From an uncultured Clostridia bacterium (GTDB taxonomy: Bacteria; Bacillota; Clostridia; Christensenellales; Borkfalkiaceae), in contig CAKVPH010000006.1 in the NCBI GenBank assembly GCA_934796775.1, positions 38,194-102,193 on the forward strand: DNA of 64,000 bases. The letters are read 5' to 3'. A program made the position numbers and the translations under genes. This document shows, in pieces, positions 26,602-36,622 of this stretch (positions are counted from its first letter, which is position 1; every line of letters begins with the position of its first letter). The notes beneath the pieces were generated by a model. It saw only the letters and a program-made list of their open reading frames with translations. It was not told the DNA's origin and searched no databases.

Positions 26602-27722
26602 TGGACGCACTCGGTATTATATTTTCAAATATTCACGACGATAACGTACCCGAACTCACCGTTCAAAGGACTATGGCGTCCATACCGTTTTGCGGCAGGT
26701 ACAGGCTTATAGACTTTGCTCTTTCAAACATGGTAAACAGCGGAATCGGCAAGGTAGGGGTTATAACAAAAAGCAACTATCAATCGCTTATGGATCACGT
26801 CGGCAGCGGTAAAGACTGGGATCTCGCACGCCGTCACGGCGGTCTTATAATTCTTCCGCCGTTCGGCGTTCAGGAGAGTAAATCGCTTTACGGCACTCGG
26901 CTTGAAGCGCTAAAAACCGTTACGGGCTTTTTATCGAAATCTACCGAAGAATTTGTAATTATGTCGGACAGCGACATAGTCTGCTCAATGGATTTTAACG
27001 ATCTTTTGGAGTTCCACGTTAAGAAAAACGCCGATATCACTTTGGTTTACGTCAGTCAGAAATCCGAAAAAATGGAAGGCACTAATAATATAGTTTTAGA
27101 AGTTGATAAAACGGGACGCATAACCGATATGGCGTTTGATCCGGGCGAAGAAGCAAAAAGAAAGGTAAACCTTTATGCGAACGTCTGCATTATGAGAAGG
27201 ACGCTTTTGCTCAACCTTATTGCGGACGCGGTTGCTCATAACAAGCGGCACTTTGCGGCAAACATACTTTTAGAAAATTTGCAGAGATTTAAAATATGCG
27301 GTTGGGAACATAAAGGATATTTTGTAAAGATATCTTCGCTGCAGTCTTACTATGAACAAAGCCTCGGACTTTTGGATAAGAAAAAACGCGATATGCTGTT
27401 TGCCAACGGCCACGGCGTTTACACAAAGGTAAAGGACAGTATTCCCACGCGCTACGGCTCGCATGCAGTGGTAAACAATTCTCTTATTGCAGACGGTTGC
27501 GAAATAGAAGGCGAGGTTTATAACAGCATAATATTCCGCGGCGTAAAAATAGGGCGCGGCACCGTTGTAAGAGACAGCATTTTAATGCAAGGCACGATTG
27601 CGGGCGAAAACAGCGTTGTAAATTGCATCATTACCGATAAAAACGTTATAATCAAGGACAGAAGAGTTTTAAGCGGATGTTATAACCACCCGTTCTTCGT
27701 TTATAAAAACAGCGTATTATAA
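26601..27722 (+). CDS. glgD: Glucose-1-phosphate adenylyltransferase regulatory subunit GlgD
   Basis: 373-residue GlgC paralogue typical of Firmicutes. The phosphate loop GGxGxRL is missing (ALGIIFSNIHDDNVPEL in its place), while RYRLIDFALSNMVNSGI and the C-terminal beta-helix are kept. GlgD is usually inactive or weakly active alone and modulates GlgC in a heterotetramer; that follows from the family. It is coupled to glgC by a one-base overlap. Confidence 0.95.
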   Translation: MDALGIIFSNIHDDNVPELTVQRTMASIPFCGRYRLIDFALSNMVNSGIGKVGVITKSNYQSLMDHVGSGKDWDLARRHGGLIILPPFGVQESKSLYGTRLEALKTVTGFLSKSTEEFVIMSDSDIVCSMDFNDLLEFHVKKNADITLVYVSQKSEKMEGTNNIVLEVDKTGRITDMAFDPGEEAKRKVNLYANVCIMRRTLLLNLIADAVAHNKRHFAANILLENLQRFKICGWEHKGYFVKISSLQSYYEQSLGLLDKKKRDMLFANGHGVYTKVKDSIPTRYGSHAVVNNSLIADGCEIEGEVYNSIIFRGVKIGRGTVVRDSILMQGTIAGENSVVNCIITDKNVIIKDRRVLSGCYNHPFFVYKNSVL

Positions 27723-27809
27723 CGGCATACTATCACTATTGTTGTCTGCGGCTAAACATAAAGCTTTGCCGAAAGGCTACATCTATTTTGAATTTTAAGG
27801 AGTATTATT

Positions 27810-29441
27810 ATGGCTGAAAAAGTTAAAGAGGTCAAAAAAACTTCAAAAGAAAAGACGAAAAGCGTAATTAAAACGGCAACTGCCGATAGTACCGACGTAA
27901 AAGTAGGCGTTAAAAAACCTTCTAAAAGGACGATTCCGCCCGTAAAGCCCAAAATACTTGCGGACAATCCCGAAGTAATTGCGGATAGCAATAATATCGT
28001 GCAAATAAAACCTAAAAAGAGCGTTTTGTTTGTGGCGTCCGAAGGCTTGCCGTTTGTAAAAACCGGCGGTCTGGCTGACGTTATAGGTTCGCTTCCGAAG
28101 GCGTTGGCTTCAAGAAAGGAATACGACGTGAACGTAATAATGCCTATGTATTCGCAGATAGACGCCGGAATAAGAAATAATTTTACGTTCGTTGGCAATT
28201 TTAACGTAGGACTCAGCTGGCGTAATCTTTATTGCGGCTTGTTTTCGTTCAGACTTGACGGCGTTAATTATTTCTTTATAGATAACGAGTATTATTTCAA
28301 ACGCGACAGGTTGTACGGAGAGTACGACGACGGCGAGCGTTTCGCGTTCTTTTCAAAAGCGGTGCTCGATAGTTTGGGATATATGAATTTTTACCCCGAC
28401 GTAATAAACTGCAACGACTGGCAGACTGCCGCAACCGTTATATATTTAAAAACGCTTTATTCCAATAAATACGGTTTTTCGGAAATAAAGAGCGTATTTA
28501 CAATTCATAATATAGAGTATCAGGGCAAATACGGCAGAGATACTTATGCGGATCTATTCGGTTTTCCGGACTGGGCATTCGGCGCGGTTGAATTTGACGG
28601 TTGCGTAAACCTTATGAAGGGAGCGATAGAGCTTTCGGATAAAGTTACTACGGTAAGCCCGAGTTATGCAAAGGAGATTAAAAATCCGTATTTTGCAAAC
28701 GGACTTGAAAATATAATCTGCCGCAACGAGGGTAAAATTTCGGGCATACTCAACGGGTTGGATTCAGAGCTTTACGATCCCGAAACCGACAAGTCGCTCT
28801 TTAAAAATTATTCTGCAAAAGATATGAGCGGCAAGGCGGTTTGCAAAGCCGAACTCCAAAAAATGTTAGGGCTTCCCGAACGCCCCGAAGTGCCTGTTAT
28901 CGCACTTATATCAAGACTTGTGTCACACAAAGGGCTTGATTTAATCAAGTGCGTTTTAGACGAAATTTTGTTTGAAGACGTTCAGCTTGTTGTGCTTGGC
29001 AAAGGCGATGTAAACTATGAAAACTTCTTTAAAGACGCCGAAACGAGATATAACTGCAAATGTCGCGCGCTTATCGCGTTCAATCGGGATATGGCATCAA
29101 AGATATATTCGGGTGCGGATATTCTTTTAATGCCGTCAAAGCAAGAGCCTTGCGGACTTTCGCAAATGATAGCCTGCCGCTACGGTACCATACCCGTAGT
29201 AAGAAGAACGGGCGGTCTGGCAGACAGCATCAAGCCTTTTAATACGGACAGGACGGACGGCAACGGTTTTGCTTTTACAAACTACAACGCGCACGAAATG
29301 CTTTACGTTATAAAGGACGCAATATTTACTTTCAGCGATAAAGCGGTATGGAATAAAATAGTAACTACGGCGATAAACACCGACTTCGGCTGGGATAAAT
29401 CCTCTGAAGAATACACCAAACTTTACGATTCCTTAATTTAA
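27810..29441 (+). CDS. glgA: Glycogen synthase GlgA with N-terminal extension
   Basis: ADP-glucose-dependent GT5 glucosyltransferase that elongates alpha-1,4 glucan. The catalytic part begins at about residue 70 with KSVLFVASEGLPFVKTGGLADV, which in ordinary GlgA sits at the N-terminus. The GT-B C-lobe shows SRLVSHKG, PSKQEPCGL and RRTGGLAD. The first ~69 residues are an unusual Lys/Thr/Ser/Val-rich, probably disordered tail. Full length is 543 residues against about 475-480 for the family. A good AAGGAG precedes the start ATG. I see no alternative start near residue 70 with a ribosome-binding site. Confidence 0.95.
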   Translation: MAEKVKEVKKTSKEKTKSVIKTATADSTDVKVGVKKPSKRTIPPVKPKILADNPEVIADSNNIVQIKPKKSVLFVASEGLPFVKTGGLADVIGSLPKALASRKEYDVNVIMPMYSQIDAGIRNNFTFVGNFNVGLSWRNLYCGLFSFRLDGVNYFFIDNEYYFKRDRLYGEYDDGERFAFFSKAVLDSLGYMNFYPDVINCNDWQTAATVIYLKTLYSNKYGFSEIKSVFTIHNIEYQGKYGRDTYADLFGFPDWAFGAVEFDGCVNLMKGAIELSDKVTTVSPSYAKEIKNPYFANGLENIICRNEGKISGILNGLDSELYDPETDKSLFKNYSAKDMSGKAVCKAELQKMLGLPERPEVPVIALISRLVSHKGLDLIKCVLDEILFEDVQLVVLGKGDVNYENFFKDAETRYNCKCRALIAFNRDMASKIYSGADILLMPSKQEPCGLSQMIACRYGTIPVVRRTGGLADSIKPFNTDRTDGNGFAFTNYNAHEMLYVIKDAIFTFSDKAVWNKIVTTAINTDFGWDKSSEEYTKLYDSLI

Positions 29442-29495
29442 AAGAAACACAAATATTATATGATTCTTTGATTTAACCGGAGATTTTTACTTACA

Positions 29496-31931
29496 ATGAG
29501 CGAAAAGACATATTTTACGAAAAAAGAAGCCGAAGATATTATTAACGGCAAGTTGTCGCGCTTTTTCGGCGTGACCGGCAAAGAGACTTCTACCGAACAG
29601 TTGTATCAGGCGGTCGTTATGGCGGTCAGGGATATTCTGCTCGAAAAACGAAGAAACTACAACGAAAAAGTCAAGCAGAAAAAAGGCAAGAGAATATACT
29701 ATCTTTGCATGGAATTTTTGCTTGGCAGATCGTTAAAAAACAATGTTTATAACCTTGGGATAGAGGACGTTTTAAATTCCGCGCTTAAAAAATACGGCAC
29801 GAATTTAAACGAGCTTTACGAACACGAACCCGACGCGGGGCTTGGCAACGGCGGTTTAGGCCGTCTTGCCGCGTGCTTTATGGATTCGCTCGCCACGCAG
29901 GACTATCCCACAATGGGCTTTTCCATTCGCTACGAATACGGGCTGTTCAAACAAAAAATAGTGGACGGTTGGCAGACCGAACTTCCCGATGAATGGCTGC
30001 CCGGCGGTGCGGTATGGCTTACTCAGCGGCTTGACAGAGCTTTTAAAGTCAAGTTTGACGGGCGTATAGTTGAGCGCTGGACGGATAGCGGAATGAAAGT
30101 CGAACACGTTGACGCAACCGAAGTTGAAGCCGTGCCTTATGATATGATGATTTCGGGCAAGGATTCCGAAGCCGTTTCGGTTTTAAGGCTCTGGACGGCT
30201 AAAAGCTGCAAAACGTTCGATATGCGCTCTTTTTCGGAAGGCGACTATATGCGTTGCATGAAAGAGTCGAGCGAAGCGGAACTCATTTCAAAGGTTTTAT
30301 ATCCCGCAGACGACCATTACGAAGGCAAGTCGTTAAGGCTTAAACAGCAATATTTTCTGGTTTCGGCGTCGCTGCAATATATTCTTTGTAACCATTTAAA
30401 GGTCTACGGAAGTTTAGATACTCTGCCCGAAAAAGCAAGCATTCACATCAACGACACGCATCCCGCGCTGTGTATTCCCGAGCTTATGCGTCTTCTTATG
30501 GACGAACACGGCTATTCCTGGGAAAAGGCATGGGATATCGTAATAAGAACGGTAGCTTACACGAATCATACCGTTATGAGCGAAGCTCTTGAAAAGTGGA
30601 ACGAAGACTTAATCGAAAGAAGATTGCCGCGTATTTATGCTATAATAAGAGAAATTAACGCAAGATTCTGCGGTGAAATGTGGGGTAAATATCCGGGCGA
30701 CTGGGCGCGGATTGACCGCATGAGTATTATATCTCACGGTCAGGTAAAAATGGCTAACTTAAGCGTTATAGGCTCAAAAAAGGTAAACGGCGTTTCCGCA
30801 CTGCACAGCGAGATTATAAAGCAGAGTATTTTTAAAGATTTTTACGAAGTCTGGCCCGATAAATTTACAAACGTAACGAACGGTATAGCTTACAGAAGGT
30901 GGCTTTGCCAGTCGAATAAAGAACTTTCGGCACTGATTACCGAGTGTATAGGCGACGGATTTGTAAAAGACGCAAGCGAACTTAAAAAATTCGGCGACTT
31001 TGCGGGCGATAAACAGGTTTTAAAACGCATAAACGATATAAAACTTCAAAAGAAAAAGCAGTTTGCAGATTATCTTTTGGGTTACGAGGGCGTAAAGCTT
31101 GACCCGAATACTATTTTCGACGTTCAGGCAAAACGCATGCACGAATATAAGCGTCAGCTTTTAAACGTCATGCAGATAATCAGTCTTTACGAAAGTCTTA
31201 AAGAAAATCCCGATCTTCCCGTTCTGCCTCAAACGTTTATTTTCGGAGCAAAAGCCGCTCCCGGCTATTTAATGGCAAAACAGATAATCAAGCTAATTTG
31301 TTGTCTGGCGGCGGATATCGATAAAAATCCCGATAAGCGCATTCGCGAAAAGCTTAAAGTTTGCTACGTTGAAAACTATTCGGTAACGCTCGCAGAACTT
31401 ATGATGCCTGCGGCAGAAGTTTCCGAACAAATTTCGCAGGCAGGCAAGGAAGCGAGCGGCACCGGCAACATGAAATTTATGATAAACGGCGCGCTTACGC
31501 TCGGAACGCTTGACGGCGCGAACGTAGAAATGGCTGAAGCCGCCGGTTTTGATAATATCTATATTTTCGGGCTTAAATCCGACGAAGTCGACTCACTCTG
31601 GAAAAAAGGTTACGACGCGACCGCGTATTACAATTCAAACGACCGTCTGCGCGTGATAATAAAAAGTTTAAAAGCAGGCTATAACGGCGAAAGTTTTGCA
31701 AATATCGCAGATTACTTGCTCACGCAGTCGCCAGTTGCCGATCCGTATATGTGTATGGCTGATTTCGGTTCTTACACTTTAACGCGTGAAAGAATGCTTA
31801 AAGATTATAAAGATCGCGAATTGTGGGCGGAAAAGTGCCTTAAAAATATTGCGGCAAGCGGTGTATTCTCTTCCGACCGGAGCATAAAGGAATACGCGAA
31901 CAACATCTGGGATTTAAAACCCGTAAAATAA
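29496..31931 (+). CDS. glgP: Glycogen/alpha-glucan phosphorylase GlgP
   Basis: 811-residue GT35 enzyme that releases glucose-1-phosphate from glycogen ends using pyridoxal phosphate. Conserved blocks are YLCMEFLLGRSL, DAGLGNGGLGRLAACFMDS, NDTHPAL and KRMHEYKRQLLN. The PLP lysine is Lys660 in EASGTGNMKF, followed by NGALTLGTLDGAN. The gene follows glgA by 54 bp, and the next gene starts one base after its stop codon. Together with GlgB, C, D and A it gives a full storage and mobilisation cycle. Confidence 0.97.
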   Translation: MSEKTYFTKKEAEDIINGKLSRFFGVTGKETSTEQLYQAVVMAVRDILLEKRRNYNEKVKQKKGKRIYYLCMEFLLGRSLKNNVYNLGIEDVLNSALKKYGTNLNELYEHEPDAGLGNGGLGRLAACFMDSLATQDYPTMGFSIRYEYGLFKQKIVDGWQTELPDEWLPGGAVWLTQRLDRAFKVKFDGRIVERWTDSGMKVEHVDATEVEAVPYDMMISGKDSEAVSVLRLWTAKSCKTFDMRSFSEGDYMRCMKESSEAELISKVLYPADDHYEGKSLRLKQQYFLVSASLQYILCNHLKVYGSLDTLPEKASIHINDTHPALCIPELMRLLMDEHGYSWEKAWDIVIRTVAYTNHTVMSEALEKWNEDLIERRLPRIYAIIREINARFCGEMWGKYPGDWARIDRMSIISHGQVKMANLSVIGSKKVNGVSALHSEIIKQSIFKDFYEVWPDKFTNVTNGIAYRRWLCQSNKELSALITECIGDGFVKDASELKKFGDFAGDKQVLKRINDIKLQKKKQFADYLLGYEGVKLDPNTIFDVQAKRMHEYKRQLLNVMQIISLYESLKENPDLPVLPQTFIFGAKAAPGYLMAKQIIKLICCLAADIDKNPDKRIREKLKVCYVENYSVTLAELMMPAAEVSEQISQAGKEASGTGNMKFMINGALTLGTLDGANVEMAEAAGFDNIYIFGLKSDEVDSLWKKGYDATAYYNSNDRLRVIIKSLKAGYNGESFANIADYLLTQSPVADPYMCMADFGSYTLTRERMLKDYKDRELWAEKCLKNIAASGVFSSDRSIKEYANNIWDLKPVK

Positions 31932-31932
31932 T

Positions 31933-33711
31933 ATGCGATTTATTTTTAACCCGCTCGTAAAGGCGCACAAAAGCGTTACGGGCGGAATAGAAGAATTTAC
32001 CGTCGTAACGTTTAACGTAATAAGCGACTGTTCGTTTGTAACAATGCATCTATATAGCGATAACGAACATATAGACCGACTTTTTGATAAAAACGGTGAT
32101 TTGTTTTCGCTTGAATTATCGCTTGAAAAAGGCTTATATTTTTATTGCTTTGAAGCGGACGGAAAAACGTTTTATGCAGATGAAAAATTAAACGCTTGTT
32201 TAAATTCATTGAGTAATTGGCAACTTACCGTTTACCCAAAAGATTACGCCACGCCCGACTGGATAAAAGGCGGCGTGATATACCAGATTTTTCCCGACAG
32301 GTTTTGTAAAAGCGGAGATTTTTCGGTAGGGAAAGGTAAGGTTAAAAGAAATGACTGGGGCGGTTTGCCTACATTTCGCTCTCAGGACGGAAAAGTGAGA
32401 AACAACGAGTTTTTCGGCGGTAATTTTAAAGGAATAGAGAGTAAATTAGATTATTTAAAAAAACTTAACGTTACCGCGGTTTATTTAAATCCCGTTTGCA
32501 AAAGTTATTCTTCGCACCGCTACGACACCGGCGATTATCTTGAATTTGACGAGGTTTTAGGCACGAAAGAGGATTTTAAAAATCTTGTTTTGCAAGCCGA
32601 AAAACGCGGAATAAGCTTTATTTTCGACGGGGTTTTCAATCATACGGGCGCAGGCAGCAGGTATTTTAATAAATACGGCGATTACGACAGTGTAGGCGCG
32701 TATAACGATAAAAGTTCGCCTTATTACGACTGGTACGACTTTAAAAATTACCCCGACGATTACGCCTGTTGGTGGGATTTTAAAACTCTGCCGTCCATAA
32801 AAAAGGATAGCCGTAGTTTTCAGAATTTTATTGCGGACAGCGGCGGCGTTATACGTGAGTGGGTAAAGCTTGGTATTAAAGGTTTGCGGCTTGACGTAGT
32901 TGACGAACTTTCAGACGATTTTACCCAAAAAATTCGTCTTGCTTTAAAAGCCGAAAGTGCCGATAACCTGCTTATAGGCGAGGTTTGGGAAGACGCGACT
33001 AATAAAATAGCTTACGGCGTAAGGCGTAAATATTTTACCTGCGGCGAGCTTGATTCGGTAATGAATTACCCTTTACGCAACGCAATTTTCAACTTTATCT
33101 TGTCCGGCAGATGCGACGAATTGCAAAGCACCGTTTTAACTCAGATAAACAACTATCCGCCGTGCGCGTTGCACGTTCTTATGAATATTTTGTCTACACA
33201 CGATTCGCCACGCGCAATTACGGTTTTAGGCAGGCGCAACGTGGTTACCGATAAAGATCTTATGGCGGATGAAAAGCTTGACGATTTTGAGTATGCACGC
33301 GGAAAAACACGTTTAAAATGTGCAACCGTGCTGCAATTTTGCTTTTACGGCGTGCCTTCCGTTTATTACGGCGACGAAGAAGGGCTTGAAGGCGATCTCG
33401 ATCCGTATAACAGGCGTTGTTTTAACTGGGATAATATAGACGAAGAATTGTTGTCGCACTTTATAAAACTTTCGGATATAAGAAAGAAAAACAAAGCTTT
33501 TATTTCAGGCGAAACAAAAGTCGTGTATGCTGAAAACGGGTTGTTCGTTTTTACAAGAGAAAACAAAAATCAAAAGATTACCATTGCCGTAAATGCGGGG
33601 ATTCACTCTCAGGAAATTGCCTTTTTAAAGCCGGTAAACGAGCTTTATTCAAATACAAAAAGCGCAAAATTCACCTTAAACAATATGGAATTCATAATTG
33701 CGGAAAATTGA
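31933..33711 (+). CDS. GH13 alpha-glucosidase / neopullulanase-type hydrolase
   Basis: 592-residue cytosolic alpha-amylase-family enzyme. The N-terminal beta domain (about residues 1-105) resembles the starch-binding domain of maltogenic amylases and cyclomaltodextrinases. The barrel begins with GGVIYQIFPDRF. Catalytic residues are Asp321 in GLRLDVVDE, Glu350 in LIGEVWED and Asp424 in STHDSPRA. There is no signal peptide, so it probably acts on intracellular malto-oligosaccharides left by GlgP. Exact specificity is undecided. Confidence 0.9.
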   Translation: MRFIFNPLVKAHKSVTGGIEEFTVVTFNVISDCSFVTMHLYSDNEHIDRLFDKNGDLFSLELSLEKGLYFYCFEADGKTFYADEKLNACLNSLSNWQLTVYPKDYATPDWIKGGVIYQIFPDRFCKSGDFSVGKGKVKRNDWGGLPTFRSQDGKVRNNEFFGGNFKGIESKLDYLKKLNVTAVYLNPVCKSYSSHRYDTGDYLEFDEVLGTKEDFKNLVLQAEKRGISFIFDGVFNHTGAGSRYFNKYGDYDSVGAYNDKSSPYYDWYDFKNYPDDYACWWDFKTLPSIKKDSRSFQNFIADSGGVIREWVKLGIKGLRLDVVDELSDDFTQKIRLALKAESADNLLIGEVWEDATNKIAYGVRRKYFTCGELDSVMNYPLRNAIFNFILSGRCDELQSTVLTQINNYPPCALHVLMNILSTHDSPRAITVLGRRNVVTDKDLMADEKLDDFEYARGKTRLKCATVLQFCFYGVPSVYYGDEEGLEGDLDPYNRRCFNWDNIDEELLSHFIKLSDIRKKNKAFISGETKVVYAENGLFVFTRENKNQKITIAVNAGIHSQEIAFLKPVNELYSNTKSAKFTLNNMEFIIAEN

Positions 33712-33734
33712 TCTATGACTTAATAAAAGTCAAT

Positions 33735-33751
33735 CTATAAGTCGATTATCG
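33735..33751 (+). repeat. Dispersed CGATTATCG element, copy 5
   Basis: Exact consensus CTATAAGTCGATTATCG followed by CATTATTT, between the GH13 gene and tex. Confidence 0.85.
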
Positions 33752-33809
33752 CATTATTTAATAAAAATAAAACAAATAAAACCAAGGACTGAAATCAGGA
33801 AAAACAAAA

Positions 33810-35978
33810 ATGGACGTTTTAAAAACAGTAACGCAGGAATTTTCGTTAAAGCCGGAACATGCGGCAAATATCGTCGCATTATTAGACGACGGCAACACCA
33901 TACCTTTTATAGCTCGTTACCGTAAAGAGCTTACGGGACATATAGACGATCAGGTTTTAAGAGAGTTTTCGGACAGACTTACTTATTTAAGAAACCTTGA
34001 AGAGAGAAAAGCCGAAGTTGCAAAGAGCATAACGGATCAGGGCAAATTTACCGACGAGATAGCCGCCGCGCTTGAAAACGCGGTAACGCTTACAGAAGTT
34101 GAAGATATCTATCGTCCGTATAAGCAAAAGAAAAAGACGCGCGCGACCATTGCCGCGGCAAAAGGTCTTACTCCGCTTGCCGAGCTTATGCTTGCGCAGG
34201 AAATTAAAGAAGGCAAGCCCGAAGATTACGCTCGCGAATACGTAAACGAAGAACTCGGCGTAAAGAACGAAAAAGAAGCTCTTGCCGGCGCAATGGATAT
34301 AATTGCGGAAAGAGTCTCCGACGACGCGGAGCTAAGAAAAAAACTGCGTAACATATTTATGCGTACGGGCGAAATTTCGTCTAAACTTTTAAAAGCAGAA
34401 GAGGACGGCGCAAAGGTATACGAAATGTATGCCGACTATGCCGAACCCGTTTCAGAAGTTAAAAATCACAGAATACTTGCTATAAACCGCGGCGAAAAGG
34501 AAGGATATCTTCGCGTAAAGGTCGGTATTGATAAAGCGTTCGGTTCGCGCGTTTGCATGGCTGCGTTCGTAAAGGAAGGAAGTATTTTTACGCCTTTTGT
34601 GGAAGAAGCCTGCGCCGACGCTTACGACAGACTTATAAGCCCTTCTATAGAAAGGGAAGTGAGAAACGTTTTAACCGACGCCGCGAACGAGCAGGCTATT
34701 AAAATGTTCGAGGTCAACCTTCGTCCCCTTTTAATGCAGCCGCCCATAAGGGATAAAGTTACGCTCGGCTGGGATCCCGCATACAGAACGGGTTGCAAGC
34801 TTGCCGTAGTTGACGAAACGGGTAAAGTGCTTGATAAAACCGTTATTTATCCCACTATGCCGCAAAACAAAGTGGAAGAAGGCAAAGCCGTTGTAAGAAA
34901 CCTTATTTCAAAATACGGCGTTTCGGTTATTTCGATAGGTAACGGAACGGCTTCTAAAGAAAGCGAAATTATCGTTTCGGATCTTGTAAAAGAATATAAC
35001 GGTAAAGTCGGATATATGGTGGTAAGCGAAGCGGGCGCTTCGGTTTACTCCGCATCAAAACTCGGTGCGGAAGAATTCCCCGAGTACGACGTATCGGAAC
35101 GTTCCGCAGTTTCTATCGCAAGAAGATTGCAGGATCCTCTTGCCGAACTTATAAAAATCGATCCCAAATCTATCGGCGTAGGTCAGTATCAGCACGATAT
35201 GCCCGAAAACAGGCTTGACAGCGTACTTAAAGGCGTTATGGAAGATTGCGTAAACAAAGTCGGTGCGGATTTAAACACCGCAAGCGCGTCGCTCTTGTCC
35301 TACATATCGGGGCTTAACGCTTCGGTTGCCAAAAACATAGTGGCGTACAGAGAAGGACACGGTAAATTCAAATCGAGAAAAGAACTTTTAAAAGTTTCAA
35401 AACTCGGTGAAAAGGCGTTTACTCAGTGCGCGGGCTTTATGAGAATACCGGGCGCGAAAAACATACTCGATAACACCGGCGTTCACCCCGAATCGTACGA
35501 TGGAACGGAAAAACTGCTTGCACTTTTCGGCTATACCGATAAAGACGTTGAAAACGGCAACCTTGGCGAACTTAAAGACAAAATCAAAGCTTACGGCGTT
35601 AAAAAGGTCTGCGAACAAACGGGGCTTGGCGAAATGACGCTTACGGATATCGTTACCGAACTTTTAAAACCCGGCAGAGACGTGCGCGACAGCCTGCCTA
35701 AGCCTATGCTGAGAGCCGATCTTATGGATTTAAGCGACTTAAAACCGGGTATGAAAATTAAAGGCACGGTAAGAAACGTTACCGATTTCGGCGCGTTTGT
35801 CGATATCGGCGTACACCAGGACGGACTTGTTCACGTTTCCGAAATATCCGACCATTACATTCGCCATCCGAGCGAAGTTTTAAAAGTCGGTGACGTGGTT
35901 GAAGCTACCGTAATTTCGGTTGACGTAAAAAAGAAACGTATAGGTTTAAGCCTTAGGAAAAAACCCGAAATAAAATAA
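33810..35978 (+). CDS. tex: Tex-family RNA-binding transcription accessory protein
   Basis: 722 residues. Tex_N helical region with TIPFIARYRKELTG near the start, YqgF-like RNase H fold in the middle (GWDPAYRTGCKLAVVDETG), helix-hairpin-helix repeats (ASLLSYISGLNASVAKNIVA), and a C-terminal S1 RNA-binding domain from about residue 646 (GMKIKGTVRNVTDFGAFVD). Tex binds RNA and influences transcription and expression of toxins or surface proteins in other bacteria. The length is slightly below the usual ~720-780. AAGGA lies just upstream, spaced loosely from the ATG. Confidence 0.95.
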   Translation: MDVLKTVTQEFSLKPEHAANIVALLDDGNTIPFIARYRKELTGHIDDQVLREFSDRLTYLRNLEERKAEVAKSITDQGKFTDEIAAALENAVTLTEVEDIYRPYKQKKKTRATIAAAKGLTPLAELMLAQEIKEGKPEDYAREYVNEELGVKNEKEALAGAMDIIAERVSDDAELRKKLRNIFMRTGEISSKLLKAEEDGAKVYEMYADYAEPVSEVKNHRILAINRGEKEGYLRVKVGIDKAFGSRVCMAAFVKEGSIFTPFVEEACADAYDRLISPSIEREVRNVLTDAANEQAIKMFEVNLRPLLMQPPIRDKVTLGWDPAYRTGCKLAVVDETGKVLDKTVIYPTMPQNKVEEGKAVVRNLISKYGVSVISIGNGTASKESEIIVSDLVKEYNGKVGYMVVSEAGASVYSASKLGAEEFPEYDVSERSAVSIARRLQDPLAELIKIDPKSIGVGQYQHDMPENRLDSVLKGVMEDCVNKVGADLNTASASLLSYISGLNASVAKNIVAYREGHGKFKSRKELLKVSKLGEKAFTQCAGFMRIPGAKNILDNTGVHPESYDGTEKLLALFGYTDKDVENGNLGELKDKIKAYGVKKVCEQTGLGEMTLTDIVTELLKPGRDVRDSLPKPMLRADLMDLSDLKPGMKIKGTVRNVTDFGAFVDIGVHQDGLVHVSEISDHYIRHPSEVLKVGDVVEATVISVDVKKKRIGLSLRKKPEIK

Positions 35979-36145
35979 AATTACAAACAAAATGCAAGCA
36001 TAAATTGCGTAACGCAATGTAAAAAACGGCTCGGTCTTTAATAATTTGCATGATTTTGCTTGTTTTGTGTCAAAATTAAAGTGTAAAACGTTTAAAATTT
36101 GCATATTTATTTACAAAGTTGCGCTCAATTTCACTCGTTTTAATA

Positions 36146-36172
36146 AAATGCTTGACACGAACGAGAGCATTT
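36146..36172. promoter_or_regulatory. Inverted repeat over the acpP -35 element
   Basis: AAATGCT (36146-36152) and AGCATTT (36166-36172) are a perfect 7-bp inverted repeat around the -35 box. This is a plausible operator, but it does not resemble the FapR consensus I know. Confidence 0.45.
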
Positions 36173-36180
36173 GATAAAAT
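36152..36180 (+). promoter_or_regulatory. acpP promoter
   Basis: TTGACA, 17-nt spacer, TAAAAT, then a short leader with AGGAGGA before acpP. Confidence 0.85.
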
Positions 36181-36222
36181 ATATTATGTTAATAAGTCGC
36201 ATTTGCGACTCAGGAGGAAGAA

Positions 36223-36453
36223 ATGGACGACATTTTTAATAAAGTAACGACTATAATAGCTAATCAGCTCAGTATCGATAAGGCAGATATTACTATGGAC
36301 AGCGAAATCATAAAGGATCTCGGCGCAGATTCTTTGGATATCGTTGAAATGCTTATGGGACTTGAAGACGAATACGGTATGTCTATTCCCGACGAAGTAG
36401 CCGCCGGACTTAAAACAGTCGGCGATATCGTCAGACTTATCGAAAGTAAGTAA
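36223..36453 (+). CDS. acpP: Acyl carrier protein
   Basis: 76-residue carrier of fatty acyl chains. The phosphopantetheine attachment serine is Ser37 in GADSLD. The protein is acidic and four-helical as expected (DLGADSLDIVEMLMGLED). It stands alone with its own strong promoter and terminator, away from other fatty-acid genes, so it is probably expressed as a monocistronic unit. Confidence 0.96.
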   Translation: MDDIFNKVTTIIANQLSIDKADITMDSEIIKDLGADSLDIVEMLMGLEDEYGMSIPDEVAAGLKTVGDIVRLIESK

Positions 36454-36467
36454 TTTAAAGCGCATTT

Positions 36468-36503
36468 TCGCCGTGGTTCTTTTTGGGCTGCGGCGATTTT
36501 TTC
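36468..36503 (+). terminator. acpP terminator
   Basis: TCGCCG/CGGCGA stem with a 17-nt loop and TTTTTT tail. Confidence 0.8.
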
Positions 36504-36622
36504 TGAAATAAAACGATTAGTTTTAGTAGCTTTATAGCGCAGATTTTTAGCGGTCAGGAGCAAAAACCGCATTATTTCAGTTAGGGTAAATTAGAAAATA
36601 AAATATAAAGGAATATATAAAA

